A stretch of DNA of 7,439 bases from an uncultured Desulfobacterium sp. (lineage in GTDB: Bacteria; Desulfobacterota; Desulfobacteria; Desulfobacterales; Desulfobacteraceae): NCBI GenBank assembly GCA_937124525.1, contig CAKZLA010000332.1, forward strand, positions 1 to 7,439. Reading direction: 5' to 3'. A program made the position numbers and the translations under genes. Each line of letters starts with the position of its first letter. Positions within the stretch are counted from its first letter, which is position 1. Of this stretch, positions 1 to 5,421 are shown in pieces. The notes below the pieces were generated by a model. That model made no database searches. It saw only the letters and a list, made by a program, of their open reading frames with translations, and was not told the DNA's origin.

Positions 1-2
1 CG

Positions 3-398
3 CTTTATGACAATCGCACCGTGCTGCAGAATCAGGTTAATGGGCAAACCGATGGCCATGCAAAACCCATCTCCCAGCTTCTTGAGGACGAAAAAATCGT
101 GATCACCCCCATCTCCTATATCCGAGGACGAAGCATTGTAAGGGTTTTCTTCATCGTGGACGAAGCCCAGAATCTCACCCCCCATGAGGTGAAAACCATC
201 ATCACCCGGGCTGGGGAGGGAACCAAAATTGTCTTTACCGGAGATATCATGCAGATAGACCATCCCTATCTGGACAGTCAGACCAATGGCCTTGCCTACA
301 TCATTGAAAAAATGAAGGGCCAAAAACTCTATGCCCATATCAATCTTGAAAAGGGAGAACGATCTGAGCTGTCGGAACTGGCTTCCAAAATCCTTTAA
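3..398 (+). CDS. PhoH-family ATPase, C-terminal part (5' end outside window)
   Basis: This is the end of a PhoH-like P-loop ATPase, probably the PIN-PhoH (YlaK-like) type that couples an RNase-like PIN domain to an ATPase. The frame is open from the window edge (first visible residues [11 protein letters not shown]), so the GTG at 21 is an internal valine and not a start. Visible signatures are YIRGRS, a Walker B strand FIVDEAQN, then [23 protein letters not shown] and a family-typical C-terminus [13 protein letters not shown]. The PIN domain and Walker A motif lie upstream and cannot be checked. The stop at 396-398 leads into a stem-loop, and the next gene is convergent. The protein would be cytoplasmic, and its substrate is not known from sequence. 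Family assignment is firm; the PIN fusion is inferred from similarity to the PIN-PhoH C-terminus. Confidence 0.93.
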   Translation, partial: LYDNRTVLQNQVNGQTDGHAKPISQLLEDEKIVITPISYIRGRSIVRVFFIVDEAQNLTPHEVKTIITRAGEGTKIVFTGDIMQIDHPYLDSQTNGLAYIIEKMKGQKLYAHINLEKGERSELSELASKIL

Positions 399-414
399 AA
401 AAACCAGTGAAAAT

Positions 415-435
415 CCGATTTCAGGGGGAAATCGG
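415..435 (+). terminator. Stem-loop just after the phoH-like stop, possible terminator
   Basis: A perfect 8-bp stem, CCGATTTC (415-422) with GAAATCGG (428-435), encloses a 5-nt AGGGG loop 16 nt after the stop codon. No T-run follows on the + strand, so it is not a classical intrinsic terminator in that direction. On the - strand the stem is followed by a T-rich stretch (the complement of the A-run at about 397-403), so it might also act on transcripts coming from the right. Position supports a 3'-end structure; function is inferred. Confidence 0.4.
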
Positions 436-486
436 GAGCCCACGTGCCGACAGGCTATTACAGAACTAAGAATAGCTTCACATGAT

Positions 487-610
487 CCTGCAATTCGCTC
501 ATTTTTTCATAACACGTTGAATTTATTAATACCAAAAAGTTGGACATCGAAAAATCATGCTGATATTTTGTTTTGATTACAACATGTTATAAAAATGAGC
601 GAAAAGGGGG
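487..610 (+). mobile_element. 124-bp MITE-like element, copy A
   Basis: A non-coding 124-bp unit whose two ends are imperfect inverted repeats of about 30 bp (shared core TTCGCTCATTTT, then ATAACANGTTG). The left end reads CCTGCAATTCGC and the right end, reverse-complemented, reads CCCCCTTTTCGC. It is directly flanked by the 5-bp repeat ATGAT (482-486 and 611-615), as expected for a target-site duplication. A second copy of exactly the same length lies inverted at 5221-5344, differing at about 9 positions plus two single-base indels (about 91% identity by hand alignment). The centre carries a short CCAA/TTGG stem. It sits between convergent genes. It encodes no protein, so it would need a transposase supplied elsewhere. 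It could alternatively be the joined ends of a deleted insertion sequence. Confidence 0.82.
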
Positions 611-692
611 ATGATAGCTATATAGTCGCATTAAGATTCATTGATAACCCTATATTGTGCCTCTATTTGGTGAGATCAAGTACTCCGTTGAA

Positions 693-1106
693 TTAAGGTT
701 TGATATGGCATAGTTTTTTACAAATCTTTCGAATCATGTTGACGGTTAAAACCAGGACAATCAGAAACAACACCCACCACACCAGTGCCGAGGCCGTACC
801 TCTGCCGGACCAGAGGGCATAAAGATAGGGGCCGGTGCTACAGTAAAAGGTGATGACGCCCCATTTAACTAAGTAGCGGAGATCAAAAATTTTTTCCCCC
901 ATGGACTTAAGAAGCCTATGCCATCCCATGAAATACCCCGGCACCGTCACAAGATCGATGAACAGGAATATCCAGGGATTGATGCCAGACCGCTCCATGA
1001 TGTCATACCCGGATATGAATTTAATCACATCATAAATACACACGACCACCACGGCCCGGAACATGTTCCGGCGGGTGGCAAGCCCCTTTAACGCATCAAG
1101 ATTCAT
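693..1106 (-). CDS. Small four-helix membrane protein, unknown function
   Basis: A 137-residue protein that I do not recognise. It has four likely membrane segments at about 15-33, 44-62, 79-99 and 106-126, and a basic C-terminal tail (RKICKKLCHIKP). Polar residues inside or next to the helices (D26, K29, D51, H63) and a TVPGYFMGWHR stretch between helices 2 and 3 are notable. The ATG at 1106 was chosen because it lies 2 nt after the stop of the Lgt-like gene, which implies translational coupling; the AGGAAG upstream is rather far (about 13 nt). An open frame extends much further upstream, but that part lies antisense-like within the Lgt-like gene in a different frame and is hydrophobic by accident. 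Its position as last gene of the psd/Lgt-like unit suggests a membrane partner in lipid metabolism. This is inferred from context only. Confidence 0.72.
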   Translation of the reverse strand: MNLDALKGLATRRNMFRAVVVVCIYDVIKFISGYDIMERSGINPWIFLFIDLVTVPGYFMGWHRLLKSMGEKIFDLRYLVKWGVITFYCSTGPYLYALWSGRGTASALVWWVLFLIVLVLTVNMIRKICKKLCHIKP

Positions 1107-1108
1107 AT

Positions 1109-2158
1109 CTATATTTTGTCTTCCTGTACATGAAAGGAAATTCTGGCTCCAGTAACAGAGCTGCGGCCGGTGAACAAAAAGGCGATAATCCAGACAAGCT
1201 CCACTGCCAAAAGTGCCCCCGGGGACCAAAGGGTATAAAGCCCGGTATAAAGCCGGGGCAAATCCTGTGGCGGTGCCGTAAATAAAGAAACGGCAAGTGC
1301 AAATAGAATCGTGATCCCAGCCATGATCTGATAGGGAGTAATGGTGAAGTTGCCCCGGAAATCGGCCCTGAAAAATTCTGACACAATTCGCCACACTTGG
1401 GTAACCACCAGGGTTTCCACCAGGGCAGCCCCAAAGTGTCCAGCCAGAAACAACCATGTTCCCACCAGCGCACAGGCACTGTAGAGAATGGCCGTTATTA
1501 TCTGTATGGGAATAACCTGCTGTCCGTCCAGATTCGATGCATAGGCGATCTTTTTTGTTTTCCCGTGAAATACCAGGCAAAACCGGCCGAAAAGTTTACG
1601 AACCCGGGAGCTGCATTGGTTCAGGGGCTTGCCGTAGCAGCACCCGAAACTCAGACAGGCCAGTCTTCCCATCCCTTCACCAAAGGCATAGGCAATAGAT
1701 ATGGCGGCCAGAAGCACCGTAACGTGGGCTGGCGGCCCGGCAATGATGCCAAGGGTGTTATTTATAAAAAAAATGATAAGTGGTGCGGTAAGTGTGCCCA
1801 CAAAAACAGCTCCGCCCACGGTGAGGGTGCCGTTCTTTTTTTCCACCAACCGAGCTACAATACGAGAAGCTGGTATGCACACGGCAAGGATCAGGCCCGT
1901 GAATATCCCCACCCATGCAGGTGAAACTCCGGCAGCAGTGGCCAGGATAATGAAGATCATCACAGCAAAGCTGTAGGCAGTGGCACTCAATGCGCCGTAA
2001 TATGTCAAATTCATGCCCTGACAGCTACCCTGGGACGTTGGGCTGGAGGGCACCACGGCCATGATCTGCCATTTTTCACCAGGCAGAGTTACAGCCCCCC
2101 ACCAGATGGCTGCGGCAATGATCCCCCCAAGCAGGGTTATAAAAACAAGTTGTTCCAT
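1109..2158 (-). CDS. Lgt-like (prolipoprotein diacylglyceryl transferase family) integral membrane protein
   Basis: A 349-residue polytopic membrane protein of the Lgt fold. Canonical Lgt moves diacylglycerol from phosphatidylglycerol to the lipobox cysteine of prolipoproteins at the inner membrane. The family signature is GMGRLACLSFGCCYGKP (162-178), which keeps the catalytic-region arginine (R165) but has Cys where E. coli Lgt has Asn146. The second signature is WRIVSEFFRADFRG (256-269), where R257 and E261 correspond to E. coli R239 and E243. The segment matching the H103 loop reads GGAVFVGTLTAP (115-126), with no histidine. It therefore belongs to the GCCYG subgroup, and lipoprotein modification should not be assumed. 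The start at 2158 overlaps the psd stop by one base (TAATG) and has its own strong AGGAGG 9 nt upstream. The company of psd suggests it acts on phospholipid; the acceptor is unknown. Confidence 0.85.
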   Translation of the reverse strand: MEQLVFITLLGGIIAAAIWWGAVTLPGEKWQIMAVVPSSPTSQGSCQGMNLTYYGALSATAYSFAVMIFIILATAAGVSPAWVGIFTGLILAVCIPASRIVARLVEKKNGTLTVGGAVFVGTLTAPLIIFFINNTLGIIAGPPAHVTVLLAAISIAYAFGEGMGRLACLSFGCCYGKPLNQCSSRVRKLFGRFCLVFHGKTKKIAYASNLDGQQVIPIQIITAILYSACALVGTWLFLAGHFGAALVETLVVTQVWRIVSEFFRADFRGNFTITPYQIMAGITILFALAVSLFTAPPQDLPRLYTGLYTLWSPGALLAVELVWIIAFLFTGRSSVTGARISFHVQEDKI

Positions 2159-3165
2159 TAAATGGCCCCTCCTATTGTTTCGCGCAGGTGGAGTTCGGTC
2201 TCCACCAGTGGATGGTTGAAATAACGGGTAAAACGACTGCTGACATCCTGCCGTGTTCTGTTTTTCAACAAATCTTCGGAAAATTGACAGCGATTTTTTT
2301 GAAAAATTAAAACCGTGGTGGAACTCCCGGGACGAAACAGGCTTTTGGGCTGACCCGCCCGAATAAAAAGCCCCTGCTCCACCGGTACAGGATGGTCATA
2401 ACGGATGTCACTGTAGCATTGCTGTATGCGGCCTATCATCAGGGCCACAATTTCCACCATGGCCACCAGCCCCACGCCGGTGCCGTTTTCCACATCGGTG
2501 TCGATGATGGTGACCACCCTGCGATTTTTGGAAAGAGGCGTAACCGCCTGCACCACCGCACCAGGATTGCAGGAATGAAACAGACCGTTAATCTCGTAAA
2601 TATCCACAACTCGCCCGGAAACCGGGGCATGATTGTAATGGTACTTATCCGGTGTCAACCGGAATATGGCATAATCTCCATGGTGGAACTCCTTGGACCA
2701 CTCTGGCTTATCCCTGCCGATGAGCTCCGCATAGGAGAAGAATTTTTCCTTGATAAAGAGACTGGATGATTCGTTGAACGCGCCGAACAACGCCCGGGCA
2801 TCGGCTGGCGATACAACTGCCTTGGAATGGGTTTCCATGGGCCGGACTGCCCAGTAGCGAATTTGTCTTTCAAAAATTTTGCGATAAGAGGATAGTGCGT
2901 CCACAGTCCCATGAATATCTTTTTTACAGATACCCAGCCGCGTCAACACCTCTGTGGGTGTCATACCCAATGAGTGCAATGGAAAATCGTAGTTTACAAA
3001 GCCCAGAAAGCTGGAAAACCGACTGGACAAAAGCAGGTTAAAGAGAAATGGAGCTTTCTCCTGCACGGTGGAGTATAGCGTCTGAACCACGACATCATGG
3101 TAAAGGGGCTCTGTCATGACATCGGCGGTCCCTCTTTCAATGTACTGGTGGGAAACAAAAGTCAT
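2158..3165 (-). CDS. psd: Phosphatidylserine decarboxylase proenzyme
   Basis: A 335-residue pyruvoyl-dependent decarboxylase that converts phosphatidylserine to phosphatidylethanolamine at the membrane. The catalytic aspartate is D122 in SPAD, and the histidine pair is H176/H179 in TPDKYHYNHAP, where H179 matches E. coli H147. The self-cleavage site is G280-S281 in LFRPGSST, which would give a beta chain of 280 residues and an alpha chain of 55 beginning with the pyruvoyl group. The usual motif is LGST or GGST; here the residue before GS is proline and a second serine follows. N-terminal organisation resembles the clostridial-type enzymes more than that of E. coli. The start at 3165 has GGGAGA about 9 nt upstream. 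It is first in a coupled unit with the Lgt-like and four-helix genes. No phosphatidylserine synthase gene is in view. A decarboxylase acting on a non-lipid amino acid is a less likely alternative. Confidence 0.93.
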   Translation of the reverse strand: MTFVSHQYIERGTADVMTEPLYHDVVVQTLYSTVQEKAPFLFNLLLSSRFSSFLGFVNYDFPLHSLGMTPTEVLTRLGICKKDIHGTVDALSSYRKIFERQIRYWAVRPMETHSKAVVSPADARALFGAFNESSSLFIKEKFFSYAELIGRDKPEWSKEFHHGDYAIFRLTPDKYHYNHAPVSGRVVDIYEINGLFHSCNPGAVVQAVTPLSKNRRVVTIIDTDVENGTGVGLVAMVEIVALMIGRIQQCYSDIRYDHPVPVEQGLFIRAGQPKSLFRPGSSTTVLIFQKNRCQFSEDLLKNRTRQDVSSRFTRYFNHPLVETELHLRETIGGAI

Positions 3166-3193
3166 TTTCGGGTCTCCCTGTCAATGTATAAGG

Positions 3194-3199
3194 ATTATA
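3194..3199 (-). promoter_or_regulatory. Candidate -10 box for the psd unit
   Basis: On the - strand a perfect TATAAT lies about 28 nt upstream of the psd ATG, leaving a short leader containing the GGGAGA ribosome site. No good -35 hexamer is found at 16-18 nt spacing, so this may need an activator or may be coincidental. If real, it means psd is not solely dependent on read-through from the PhnK-like gene, which lies 298 nt upstream. Confidence 0.35.
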
Positions 3200-3231
3200 A
3201 GATGGATAAACTGCAAAAGCGTCTCCCGGGA

Positions 3232-3256
3232 AAAGTCATCTTTAAAAAATGACTTT
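3232..3256. repeat. Perfect inverted repeat upstream of psd, possible operator
   Basis: AAAGTCAT (3232-3239) and ATGACTTT (3249-3256) form a perfect 8-bp dyad with a 9-nt spacer. It sits about 33-62 bp upstream of the candidate TATAAT on the - strand, where an activator could bind. There is no gene over it. A regulator role is inferred from placement alone. Confidence 0.35.
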
Positions 3257-3368
3257 ATCAAAAGAATATTGGATTTTGATTTGCTGTTGATTATGAATTA
3301 ATTATTTCTGCATCGTTCAAAAGCACTTTACTCTTTCTGAGGACATTTTCCATTTTAAGTGGCTTTTT

Positions 3369-3395
3369 CCCAAAAGACTGTAAAATACTTTTGGG
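3369..3395 (-). other. Inverted repeat downstream of the PhnK-like gene
   Basis: CCCAAAAG (3369-3376) and CTTTTGGG (3388-3395) pair perfectly over 8 bp with an 11-nt loop, about 70-95 nt past the stop of the PhnK-like gene. A shorter CCATTA/TAATGG dyad lies nearer, at 3412-3429. On the transcribed strand the first stem is followed by A residues rather than a T-run, so intrinsic termination is doubtful. It may stabilise the 3' end or be incidental. Confidence 0.22.
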
Positions 3396-3463
3396 GTAAT
3401 ATGTAAGGATGCCATTATTTCTGTAATGGATTGGGGCTGGGGATTAAGAGAGTTGCCAGAGAC

Positions 3464-4240
3464 CTATTTTACAGCACCCCAATGGATAAATTTGCCCTTT
3501 TTTATCGCACAGATTTTATGGCTGAACAGGCGGGCAGTTTTAAGGGTCCGGTTCACCAGAATAATGGAGAGCTGGCGGTCAGCCATCTCTTTTTCAAGCA
3601 CCTTGATGATGTAAGATTTACTGGGACGATCCAGTCCTGAAAAAGGATCATCCAGCAGTAAGAGCCGGGGGTAGGATGCAAGTACAGCAGCAATTTGAAG
3701 TCTTTTCAACATCCCCCCGGAATAGGTATCCGTCATCTCATCTATACGCCCAGGGTCAATGCCAAACAGCTCCAGCCATTGCCGTGCCATGTGCCGAATG
3801 GTCCCGAAATGGCATATACCCGTGGTCAGGAGGCCTTGGGCAATATTTCCTCCGGCGGTGACGCCCATTGGTAATTGCCTGTGAGCATTGCAGACCACAT
3901 AACCTATCTGGGAGCCAACAACCTTTCTTAACGTGGCTTCATTGGTTCTGCAAAGGTCGATCCGCCCTTGTGACGCGTTGAAACCTATGGTGCCGTTGGT
4001 GGGGGGGATACACCCGGCAATGCATTGCAGCAGGGTGGATTTCCCGGAGCCTGCTCTACCCACGATATTCAGGGCCTCGCCGGGAGCCAGATCAAAATCA
4101 ATACCGTTGAATACCATTTTCCTGCCATAAAACTTTGACAGATCCCGGATGGAAAGCAGGGGTGATTTCCGGTCACCGGGGTTAATGGTGGGAAATAAAG
4201 GCATTTTGTCATATGTTGGTTTTGTATGAATTTGTGACAT
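3464..4240 (-). CDS. PhnK-like ABC ATP-binding protein with substituted catalytic residues
   Basis: A 258-residue single ABC nucleotide-binding domain, cytoplasmic. The Walker A is GRAGSGKST (61-69), the signature YSGGMLKRLQIA (173-184), the Walker B LLLLDDP (193-199) and the D-loop SGLD (201-204). The stretch VTAGGNIAQGLLTTGICHFG (127-146), followed by QWLELFGI and RIDEM, tracks E. coli PhnK from memory (VSAGGNIGERLMATGARHYG), far closer than generic importers. PhnK docks on the carbon-phosphorus lyase core; no other phn gene is present here. By alignment the Q-loop glutamine is C117, the catalytic glutamate is D198 and the switch histidine is R231, so hydrolysis may be slow or absent while ATP binding looks intact. 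The ATG at 4240 has only a weak GGAT nearby and gives a roughly 25-residue extension relative to PhnK; M13 is an alternative start. It could serve a membrane or enzyme complex other than CP lyase. Confidence 0.85.
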   Translation of the reverse strand: MSQIHTKPTYDKMPLFPTINPGDRKSPLLSIRDLSKFYGRKMVFNGIDFDLAPGEALNIVGRAGSGKSTLLQCIAGCIPPTNGTIGFNASQGRIDLCRTNEATLRKVVGSQIGYVVCNAHRQLPMGVTAGGNIAQGLLTTGICHFGTIRHMARQWLELFGIDPGRIDEMTDTYSGGMLKRLQIAAVLASYPRLLLLDDPFSGLDRPSKSYIIKVLEKEMADRQLSIILVNRTLKTARLFSHKICAIKKGKFIHWGAVK

Positions 4241-4365
4241 GGATCCAGGCTTTGGTTGTTGTTGAGACTTAAACAGAATTAAACACCAAACACATGAGGA
4301 TATTATTAATATTTTATTACAAAATGATTAGAAGTTGAAATTCTGGACGGAGCATGACGTATTTA

Positions 4366-4395
4366 GGCAGGCACATTGCCTTTACAAAGCCTGCC
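4366..4395 (+). other. Inverted repeat in the divergent leader region
   Basis: GGCAGGC (4366-4372) and GCCTGCC (4389-4395) are perfectly complementary with a 16-nt loop. It stands out as GC-rich against AT-rich surroundings. It could be part of a structured leader for the + strand gene or an operator. Nothing identifies a riboswitch class. Confidence 0.25.
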
Positions 4396-4463
4396 CCCTC
4401 TCCAGAGTGGCCGATCTTATGATCAAGCCCTAAAATTTGGTTATCCCGATGCTTTTCACAGAG

Positions 4464-4484
4464 CGGCATCATGCCGTTTTCTTG
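4464..4484 (+). terminator. Small hairpin plus T-rich run, weak terminator candidate
   Basis: CGGCA (4464-4468) pairs with TGCCG (4472-4476) around a 3-nt loop, and is followed by TTTTCTTG. This has the form of a weak intrinsic terminator pointing right, but no + strand gene ends upstream of it. If a transcript begins left of 4366 it would be a leader attenuator for the gene at 4645; otherwise it is a leftover or chance hairpin. Confidence 0.25.
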
Positions 4485-4644
4485 TTAAACACAAAATTAA
4501 CATCATTTTTACAATTCACTAATGAAAAATGAATAATGGCACTGTATAAATATACATGTGTCAATGAGTTCGTCCCACCAGGGGCGTTTATCATGACGGT
4601 GGCGTTTGACAATAGATGTGCTCATGACCTGGAGATAAATTAAT

Positions 4645-5007
4645 ATGTATATCGTTCATAACGTACCTGGCAGGACCAGAATTAAACTGGAAAAAATGAA
4701 AAAGGACTCCAGTCGGCTCAATCATGTAAAACAGTGGCTGATGATTGACGGCGTGTATCAGGTAAAATCCAACGCGTTGACTGGCAGCGTGGTGGTGAAA
4801 TATGACCCCCGCAAGCTTTCTTCCGATAAATTTATCGAGGTCCTCAATAAAAACAGATGTTATATCGCCCCTCGGCAGCAGACCGTTCTAAAAATGAAAA
4901 AAAACCACGAAAAAATCACCATCAAAGTGAGCAAGGCGACTTTTTCATGGTTTGCCGGACAGGTATTGGGGGCCAATGGTCTTTCCTATATCGCGGCATT
5001 TATATGA
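4645..5007 (+). CDS. Small HMA_2-like protein without CxxC
   Basis: A 120-residue protein. The first 75 residues resemble the HMA_2 ferredoxin-like fold found next to, or at the front of, some P-type ATPases: IVHNVPGRTRIKLE (3-16), an amphipathic helix, GVYQVKSNALTGSVVVKYDP (36-55), then a second helix. No CxxC is present and the only cysteine is C72, so it is not a classical copper or zinc chaperone. A basic linker (84-96) leads to a hydrophobic end (99-120) that could insert in or sit on the membrane. The ATG at 4645 follows GGAG at 4631-4634 with 10-nt spacing. A P-type ATPase end lies about 1.8 kb to the right on the other strand, which fits a metal or cation role. The metal and partner are not deducible. 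Confidence 0.72.
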   Translation: MYIVHNVPGRTRIKLEKMKKDSSRLNHVKQWLMIDGVYQVKSNALTGSVVVKYDPRKLSSDKFIEVLNKNRCYIAPRQQTVLKMKKNHEKITIKVSKATFSWFAGQVLGANGLSYIAAFI

Positions 5008-5102
5008 TAACCCAGCAGGAGGCTATGCACATCCGTTTCTGGAAAGGTGTGCCTGCCGTGGGGGATGTTGCCTATACAATATACTCAAAGTCGACACCTT
5101 GA
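5004..5102 (+). pseudogene. Short frame overlapping the HMA_2-like stop, cut off inside a transposon end
   Basis: An ATG at 5004 overlaps the previous stop as ATGA, the usual layout for coupled genes. A second in-frame ATG at 5025 is preceded by AGGAGG (5017-5022), though only 2 nt away. The frame reads about 32 residues (RFWKGVPAVGDVAYTIY is the last native-looking part) and then enters the 17-bp inverted repeat at 5084, where it stops at 5100-5102. The simplest reading is the 5' remnant of a second gene in the HMA_2 operon, truncated when an element inserted. It may also be a non-coding overlap. No family is recognisable in so short a piece. Confidence 0.35.
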
Positions 5103-5383
5103 CCGTATTTTTAAAATCCAGACTTAGTATTTCAGGTAGATATGAGAACACAATGCACAAAATAGCATATGTCTTTCAAAAAACATTGACCGTAAATATT
5201 TGATTTAAAATTATTATTACCCCCCTTTCGCTCATTTCTATAACAGGTTGTAATCAAAACAAAATATCAGCATGATTTTTTTGATATCCAACTTTTTGGT
5301 ATCAATAAATTCAACAGGTTATGGGAAAATGAGCGAATTGCAGGTTATTACGTAACGATCAATCATAAGGTGTCGACTTTGAG
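5084..5383. mobile_element. Older element with perfect 17-bp terminal inverted repeats, interrupted by copy B
   Basis: CTCAAAGTCGACACCTT (5084-5100) recurs as its exact reverse complement at 5367-5383. Such a 17-bp perfect pair is very unlikely by chance and has the look of transposon ends. The span is 300 bp; subtracting copy B and one 7-bp target duplication leaves 169 bp, too short for a transposase, so this is a MITE or a deletion remnant of an insertion sequence. A 9-bp direct repeat TTGACCGTA occurs inside at 5099-5107 and 5186-5194. No clear target duplication was found outside the ends. The family is not identified. Confidence 0.6.
5221..5344 (-). mobile_element. 124-bp MITE-like element, copy B (inverted relative to copy A)
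   Basis: Reverse-complemented, this matches copy A (487-610) end to end at about 91% identity, with the same 124-bp length and the same terminal sequences. It is directly flanked by the 7-bp repeat TTATTAC (5214-5220 and 5345-5351), an intact target-site duplication. Copy A has 5 bp, so the mobilising transposase would generate variable duplications, or one site has been altered. Like copy A it lies between convergent genes, and it has landed within an older element. No coding capacity. Confidence 0.83.
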
Positions 5384-5421
5384 ATTATACCCCCATGTGC
5401 CCATATTTGACGTCAGCACCG

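Larger units (their letters stand above)
4241..4644. other. Divergent intergenic region, no gene seen
   Basis: This 404-bp gap separates the PhnK-like gene (-) from the HMA_2-like gene (+) and should hold both promoters. It contains an AT-rich stretch at 4300-4325, two small stem-loops (4366-4395 and 4464-4476), a TATAAA at 4545-4550 without a convincing -35, and a TTGACA at 4606-4611 without a matching -10. TCATGAC occurs twice (4591-4597 and 4622-4628), 31 bp apart, which is close to three helical turns, so these may be operator half sites for the + gene. No protein or RNA family was recognised. Confidence 0.45.

Noticed and set aside
693..1580. 295-residue minus-strand protein
   Set aside because: Its first 158 residues overlap the Lgt-like gene in another frame and resemble no family; only the part from ATG 1106 is a plausible gene.
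1397..1924. 175-residue plus-strand reading frame
   Set aside because: It is antisense to the Lgt-like gene, has no ribosome site, and has a composition typical of a shadow frame.
3225..3239. Long-range repeat CCCGGGAAAAGTCATC at 3226 versus CCCGGGAAAGGTCATC near 6810
   Set aside because: The second site lies within the P-type ATPase coding sequence and the similarity does not extend outward, so it is taken as chance.
3464..4240. Part of a carbon-phosphorus lyase operon
   Set aside because: Only a PhnK-like gene is present; no phnG, H, I, J, L or M is found on either side, and its catalytic residues are altered.
4541..4560. Sigma-54 promoter suggested by TGGCAC upstream of the HMA_2-like gene
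   Set aside because: The required GC at the -12 position is missing; the following bases are AT only.
482..5351. Composite transposon with the two 124-bp copies as its ends
   Set aside because: Each copy has its own flanking direct repeat of different sequence (ATGAT versus TTATTAC), which shows two separate insertions, not one unit moving the 4.6 kb between them.
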